Shown here: positions 59,567-64,000 of the stretch, one piece after another
Layout: each line of letters starts with the position of its first letter
Numbering within the stretch: position 1 is the stretch's first letter
Source of the DNA: Papiliotrema nemorosa
Taxonomy: Eukaryota > Basidiomycota > Tremellomycetes > Tremellales > Rhynchogastremaceae
Direction of reading: 5' to 3'
Length of the DNA: 64,000 nt
Assembly (NCBI GenBank): GCA_032158125.1
Contig: JASKOT010000015.1
Coordinates: 358,548 to 422,547, forward strand
Position numbers and translations under genes: made by a program
The notes under the pieces: model-generated
The model's database searches: none
Seen by the model: only the letters and a program-made list of their open reading frames with translations
What the model was told of the DNA's origin: nothing

Positions 59567-61468
59567 ATGGATCAAGTTGAAAGCGTTTTGAACACGCTCA
59601 ACAATCTATGTACATCTATCACTCGGTTCAAAAAGACGCACAATGATGGGTCGAGGTATAAATCGCCCATTATCGATCATTACAATCCGGAATACTACGA
59701 ACAAAGGGCCATTGTGGGATTGAGCAAGTTTCTCTCGATAGCAGAGAATGAAAAGGAGCACATTCAGGCTGTGGGTCTGCCCTCACTCTGTCTCTTCGGG
59801 TAGTGTTGATGGCAGATACGAGAGTCGGGGATCGCACCCAAGGAACTGACGACGAACACTCCCAATCTCTTGGCTGTATGGCACGAATTTCAGCGGTCTC
59901 CATGGCCTATATGTTCGATCGGTCAATTATTGGATTGCGAGGAAGAAGGTCTGGTCAAGGTGGATATAGTCGCAGAAGGAGGTGATCTCTGGGTCAAGGT
60001 AAATACGTATGTCCAACTTCGATCGACACCAATACCAATTTCCGATCCGTTCTTCGTCATGATCGTCCGCTGACAGACTCATAGGATCAAAGAGTCACGC
60101 CTGAGGGCGGAATTTCGGGAACAGGATAGTTATATCAACTCCGATTATGACACATCCGACGACGAGGACGCACTTCCGACCCATGGCGTTGGACACTCGG
60201 AACGGAATGGCAAGTCGGCAGAGAAGGCATTGACCAATTCCATCATCGATCAAGTCATCGCTCTTCGTCGAGCTGCCAAAGCCTTTCAGAGACCTATGGG
60301 CCTACCTCGGCCTAGAATACGTTATGTCCTCAACCGATTGGAAGAACACCCAACAGGAGGCCATCTGGATGATAGGATACCTGCGACCTTCGAAGCGATA
60401 CGACAAATGGACGTGGAGCTCATCATTGGTACACAACCCGTCCCGCCCATCAAACCTCGCACACACCCTATCCTCGCCCCTACCCAACGAATCATGCTCG
60501 ACCTCTCGGTTGTCGTGGCGTTATGTTGCGACTCTACCCATTATCCTCTCCCTTTGAAAACACAAGAGCTCGAAGCTCGTTTCCGACCATACCATATCGA
60601 CGAGACGGGTGACAAGACGTTGGTGAACCATACACCAGTGACCAAGGATCTTCGAGATCAACTATCCTGGGAGATGGCTCATCCTGTCATCGAGGAGATT
60701 CAGGACAGACTCGGTCAAGCGGGTTACAAGACAGGCGAGGTGGAATGGTACGTTACGCAAGAGGTCAAAGACCGCACACCGGGGATTGTGGATCTGATCG
60801 GTGGACCGACGGAAAAAGCCCGTGTGAGGGCCTTGTATGGTGATTCAGACGAAGATTTCTGGTTGGGAAGCAGGTATAAAGGCAAAGAGGGGATATTGAA
60901 GAATATCACGGCCAAAGTCTTGCAAAGTGACCTCGAGGAGGCGATGATGGGTCTGAGTATGACTTATCACGAATCGGGATTCGATCGTGGAGTGGTATCG
61001 GTCTGCGAGAGGATGATGGGGGTCGTCGAGGGAACTTCAACCCCGAAAGAGCAAGGAGAGGACCAATCGATGCCTATGCCCTTACCTACAACAGTCCCGA
61101 AACAGCCGAGACGACGAGCGAGGCATCCGAAAAGGCATACCATAGTACCCACTCAGAGATTGCCCTCGGTACACACGCTTAGGACGATGATTGTCGGGAT
61201 CAAGAGCGGTATGACGGTATTGACGAATAATCGAGGAGCTGTAGGAAAGGTCATTCGGGAGATGGGTGTTCAGGATGGGCTTCCTTTCGAGGAAAACGTG
61301 GCGATGGTAGACGGAGAGGAAGCAAGAGGAGCTCAGAGGCAGAACGCTACGCTATGGGTGGTCAACCCTAGTAGTCTGGCAGAATGGAGGCGGCTAGAGG
61401 TAGAGCAAGCCAATGCGGCTTTGGCTTCCGGGCGCAGACGAGATGGGACATGTGACGAAATGATGTAG
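59567..61468 (+). CDS. DUF1308 (C7orf25/UPF0415-like) protein
   Basis: Conserved eukaryotic protein of unknown function, 592 residues from exons 59567-59770, 59816-60006 and 60085-61468. The N-terminal helical part includes NNLCTSITRFKKTH and QRAIVGLSKFLSIAE. Splicing then gives NTPNLLAVWHEFQRSP and VDIVAEGGDLWVKVNT, typical of the N-terminal region of the C7orf25 family. The DUF1308 core has IMLDLSVVVALCCDSTH (a PIN-like Asp near the start), VNHTPVTKDLRDQL, and the C-terminal FEENVAMVDGEEARGAQR. This resembles a PIN-type nuclease fold, but nuclease activity is not established. The long acidic and Pro-rich loop before the last 80 residues is lineage-specific. Confidence 0.82.
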
Positions 61469-61785
61469 CATTATGAGCATTCCATCAGCATACATGTATA
61501 CTTAGGGTTCCCCATCCCACTGCTGGTCGTGTGCATGTCATGGTCATAGTCGGTAGTGAGGGTCGAAACATGAGAAGTGCCACTCTACGGTGGAGTGGTT
61601 CAGAACAATAACAAAGTTGGACAATGCACATCAAGCCCTACAAGTCACCGTCTCGACTCTCAAATTGCTGGTGTCCCCAACTGGAGTATACTCGGACCGC
61701 CTTTTTGCTCAATCGCAGTAGCGTGCTCGACCTACCGTGGCAGATTTTCATCACCTCCAGTCTCTACTAGCTCGGACATCTCATC
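61469..61785. promoter_or_regulatory. Intergenic region before the phosducin-like gene
   Basis: 317 bases between two tandem plus-strand genes. Contains the 3' UTR of the DUF1308 gene and the next promoter; a C/T-rich leader ends in CATCATGGC at the start codon. Confidence 0.4.
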
Positions 61786-62778
61786 ATGGCCGAACTGGAA
61801 AATGCAGCACTGAACGGGGACCTCTTCCGACCACACCGTTCTCCCTCTCCTGCTCGATCCATCTCCTCGTTTCAGGCCAACACGGACGACGAGCTAGGAT
61901 CCGATCTCTCTCGTCCTTCTTCCCCTAGCCGCCTCGCTTCATCACATCAGCTCAATGTACCGGGACCCGTAGTAGGCGCTCAGACGGGTCCCAAGGGAGT
62001 GATGAATGATCGTCAACATCATGCTCGACAATCTGCCATGGCGTCTTGTCTCCAAAAACAAGCCATCATAGCGGATCAAGAGAAACATGCTATTGTGGGA
62101 TCGACAAGCACAGAGGAGGACGTACTGAGGGAGAGGGAGAGGTTGTTGAGGGAGAATGAGGAAGATGGATTGGCTAGAGAAAAGTGGAGAGCTAGTAGAA
62201 AGGCGGAACTGATCCGCGGGGAGAATAACGAGGAGGATGGAAAGGAAGGAGGGAGTAGGAGGGGTGGTCTGAGAGAGATTGGAAAGGAGGGGTTTGTCAG
62301 TGCCGTCGAAAGATCAGGCTGGACGGTGATTCTAATCTATGAACCGGTATGTCCGCTGTCGCGCCCGGGTCCCGTCTCAAGTTGATTTGAGAGTGAACTC
62401 ATTGGACAGAATATGCCCAGGTGTCACTCCATCATGGCTTCGACCCTCTCATTATCATTATCTTTACCCGCCTCATCGAGTCTGACAATCCTGCGAGCAA
62501 GGGCAACATCATTAGAGTTCTCCTTGTTACCCAAGGAAGACCCTTCCGACCCAGATGAAGAGCCAAGAGCAGACGAAGATGTATTGCCAACTCTTCTGGC
62601 TTACAGAAATGGAGAGTTGGAAAAGACTTGGATCAGAGTTGATTGGGAGACGGGAGATGATGGAATAGAGGGACTGCTCAAGCGGTAAGCTGACCAGATC
62701 GCGCTGAGAGCTGATACTCCCAGCGAAGGCATCCTGAAAGCACCTGGCTTGACCGTAGATGACGGTGATGATGATTGA
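61786..62778 (+). CDS. Phosducin-like protein (thioredoxin fold)
   Basis: Phosducin family protein, 296 residues from exons 61786-62346, 62410-62684 and 62724-62778. Members bind G-protein beta-gamma or assist CCT chaperonin folding of WD40 proteins, actin or tubulin. The N-terminal part is Ser/Pro-rich, then TGPKGVMNDRQHHARQ, the family's Helix 1 motif TGPKGV(I/L)xD, and a long charged helix. The thioredoxin-like domain has WTVILIYEP, then MPRCHSIMASTLSLSL, FSLLPKE and VLPTLLAYRNGELEKTWI, ending in an acidic DDGDDD tail typical of phosducins. The Helix 1 motif and size favour the PhLP1 type over PLP2/PLP3. Confidence 0.87.
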
Positions 62779-63045
62779 GGATCTATGGGAAGAGTGGAAT
62801 TTGACGCTGTAGATAATCGGGGCTTAGAATGGTCAGATCTTTTACGACCCTTGATGAAATGGATATGAGTGCAGGCACACGCTGAATGACGGCGCTCGCA
62901 CCAGAACCGCCTTGATATCGATATGCTTCTCAACGTGGCCCCAATCTCATCAGCTTGTCAGTATGGTTCAGCCATCCGCGAAGTCGCGCGACGTGCAGCA
63001 GGCGTTTGTCCTACAAGGCCATTTGCATCATACACCAAGTCCAGA

Positions 63046-63661
63046 TCACTCGTATCCTTCCCTAACGCCAAGTTCTTTCGCTTGGGCCGACCACTACTCA
63101 TCAGCTGACCCTCTATCGATGTGAGTACCAGCCTACCCTTTGAGAAGGAATTGCCCTTGTTGGCGCATGAGTTCGGACCTAACATTAGCTCACATAATTC
63201 AAATGCGACCTCTACATACCTCTCGTTTAGCTGAAAAGTTCCAGATGGCAGCGGTCAGGCCTCCAATGACGACGGCGCAGATGGCGGTGTTTGCTCCCCA
63301 GTTCTTAGGTTGGACCCACCATCCACCTGTGAGTCAGCTCCATTCGGCCTTGCTGTAGGAATTATTCGTGTTTGTGGCATAAGGGCTACATGCGAGCCTC
63401 TGTGGCATGCGCAACTCGAAAAAGGTGAAAGGTGTGGTCGAGACGTACCTGATGGGGACCAGACTTGTCTTGGGTATGGGAATTGTGCCTATAGATCAGC
63501 TTGTGTTGGTGGATAGTAGCCAGAGAGGGCGAGGACCCGCTGTGGGTATCCTCCTGCCTCTGCTAACGGTGTCCGGTAGAAACAAGAGACGATACTCACT
63601 CCTCCGCCCTGTACATTGTCAGTGACACTGGCACTCGCATTGACGTGTGACCACTCACCAT
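63046..63661 (-). CDS. Small single-span membrane protein, 82 residues, with a 9-nt microexon
   Basis: Not named, but clearly protein-coding. Minus-strand exons: 63659-63661 (only the ATG), 63600-63608 (9 nt, GGG), 63449-63488, 63220-63326, 63137-63178 and 63046-63093; they form one 82-residue frame. It reads MGGGAQFPYPRQVWSPSGG, WWVQPKNWGANT, then one hydrophobic helix TAICAVVIGGLTAAIW, NFSAKREVRTHAPTR, AIPSQRWSAQAKELG and VREGYE. The aromatic N-terminus, single span and IPSQRW near the C-terminus have the feel of a conserved small mitochondrial or ER membrane protein, perhaps a respiratory-complex accessory factor; this is inference. All introns have GT..AG ends and plausible branch sites (gctaat, gctgat). 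The ORFs on the plus strand here are shadows. Confidence 0.8.
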
Positions 63662-64000
63662 TGTCTTTGATAGTTGAGGATGCACTGAACGAACTGTAGG
63701 TTATTACAGACCTTGCAGAGACCGCATCGCATGCCTATTGAACTCCAAACCAGTAGGCGCATCGATGGGGGATGTCGCGCCTATTTCTCAGTGGCTACGT
63801 ATACGGATCATAATGGGTGAAATTTCATTGGGCCATCGGAGAGGGTCGGGCGGAGAGGGGGGGGGGGGGGGGGGGGGGAAACACGGCACACACCCAGCCA
63901 TGGGCAAAAAACACCAACACACTTATGACATATCTCCAGACTTCCCACTTGTCTATATTAGATCCCAAAACGAACCACTAAACCCCCACCATGTATTTAA
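63662..64000. other. Right end of window with a 22-G run
   Basis: 339 bases up to the window end with no gene. It includes the upstream region of the small membrane protein gene and a homopolymer of 22 G at 63857-63878. The last bases read ccaccATGTATTTAA, which stops at once in that frame. Confidence 0.4.
63857..63878. repeat. Homopolymer of 22 G
   Basis: Uninterrupted G run following gagcgga-like sequence and followed by aaacacgg. Such length is rare in coding-dense fungal DNA and is prone to length error in sequencing. Confidence 0.85.

Noticed and set aside
62912..63124. Plus-strand ORFs that look like a mitochondrial presequence
   Set aside because: They are antisense to the last exons of the small minus-strand membrane protein, whose spliced frame is far better supported.
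1..64000. CRISPR arrays, prophage, transposons or a biosynthetic cluster
   Set aside because: No regular repeat-spacer arrays, integrases, transposases, terminal repeats or backbone synthase genes were seen; gene content is fungal housekeeping.

Overview
The window reads as nuclear DNA of a basidiomycete fungus, most likely a Tremellales-type yeast near Cryptococcus or Kwoniella. This is an inference from gene architecture, not a database match. The evidence is dense coding on both strands, protein genes broken by introns of about 35-55 bp with GT..AG ends and CTRAY-like branch sites, short intergenic gaps, and an intron-bearing nuclear tRNA. No CRISPR, prophage, insertion sequence or recognisable transposon was seen. 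Most exon chains given here were built by hand, and each complete chain sums to a multiple of three.

Layout. 0-6 kb: the 3' end of a GT61 glycosyltransferase, a GPI-anchored two-domain fasciclin protein, tubulin-folding cofactor C, and a PRA1 protein. 6-16.5 kb: an L-2-hydroxyglutarate dehydrogenase, a CDC4-type F-box/WD40 protein, and then a divergent pair of polynucleotide kinase 3'-phosphatase (minus) and the COMPASS WD40 subunit SWD1/RbBP5 (plus). 16.5-26.4 kb: a J-domain protein with a DnaJ-X-like C-terminus, a tyrosine phosphatase, an INPP5F/Sac2-like SAC phosphatase, and a 14-exon multicopper oxidase interrupted by one nonsense codon. 26.6-35.6 kb: the splicing factor CLF1/crooked-neck, a tRNA-Ala(UGC) with a 16-nt intron, a four-span membrane protein, a poorly coding stretch, an NTF2-like protein, an acidic probable mitochondrial protein, and a YCII-domain protein. 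35.9-43 kb: a VPS9-domain Rab5 exchange factor of about 1335 residues, then 1.7 kb without a convincing gene, then a small Zn2Cys6 transcription factor. 43.1-55.3 kb: TRA1, the giant SAGA/NuA4 pseudokinase. 55.6-64 kb: EMC2, a 6-phosphofructo-2-kinase whose phosphatase half has lost its catalytic histidine, a DUF1308 protein, a phosducin-like protein, and an 82-residue single-span membrane protein with a 9-nt microexon. The right end carries a run of 22 G.

The genes are ordinary eukaryotic housekeeping functions and not one pathway. Several close head-to-head pairs probably share promoters: PNKP/SWD1, J-protein/PTP and EMC2/PFK2. No clearly new multi-gene system is visible. The better leads are single-gene oddities: the microexons, the GC-AG intron, the broken oxidase, the kinase-only PFK2, and three uncharacterised membrane or mitochondrial proteins.
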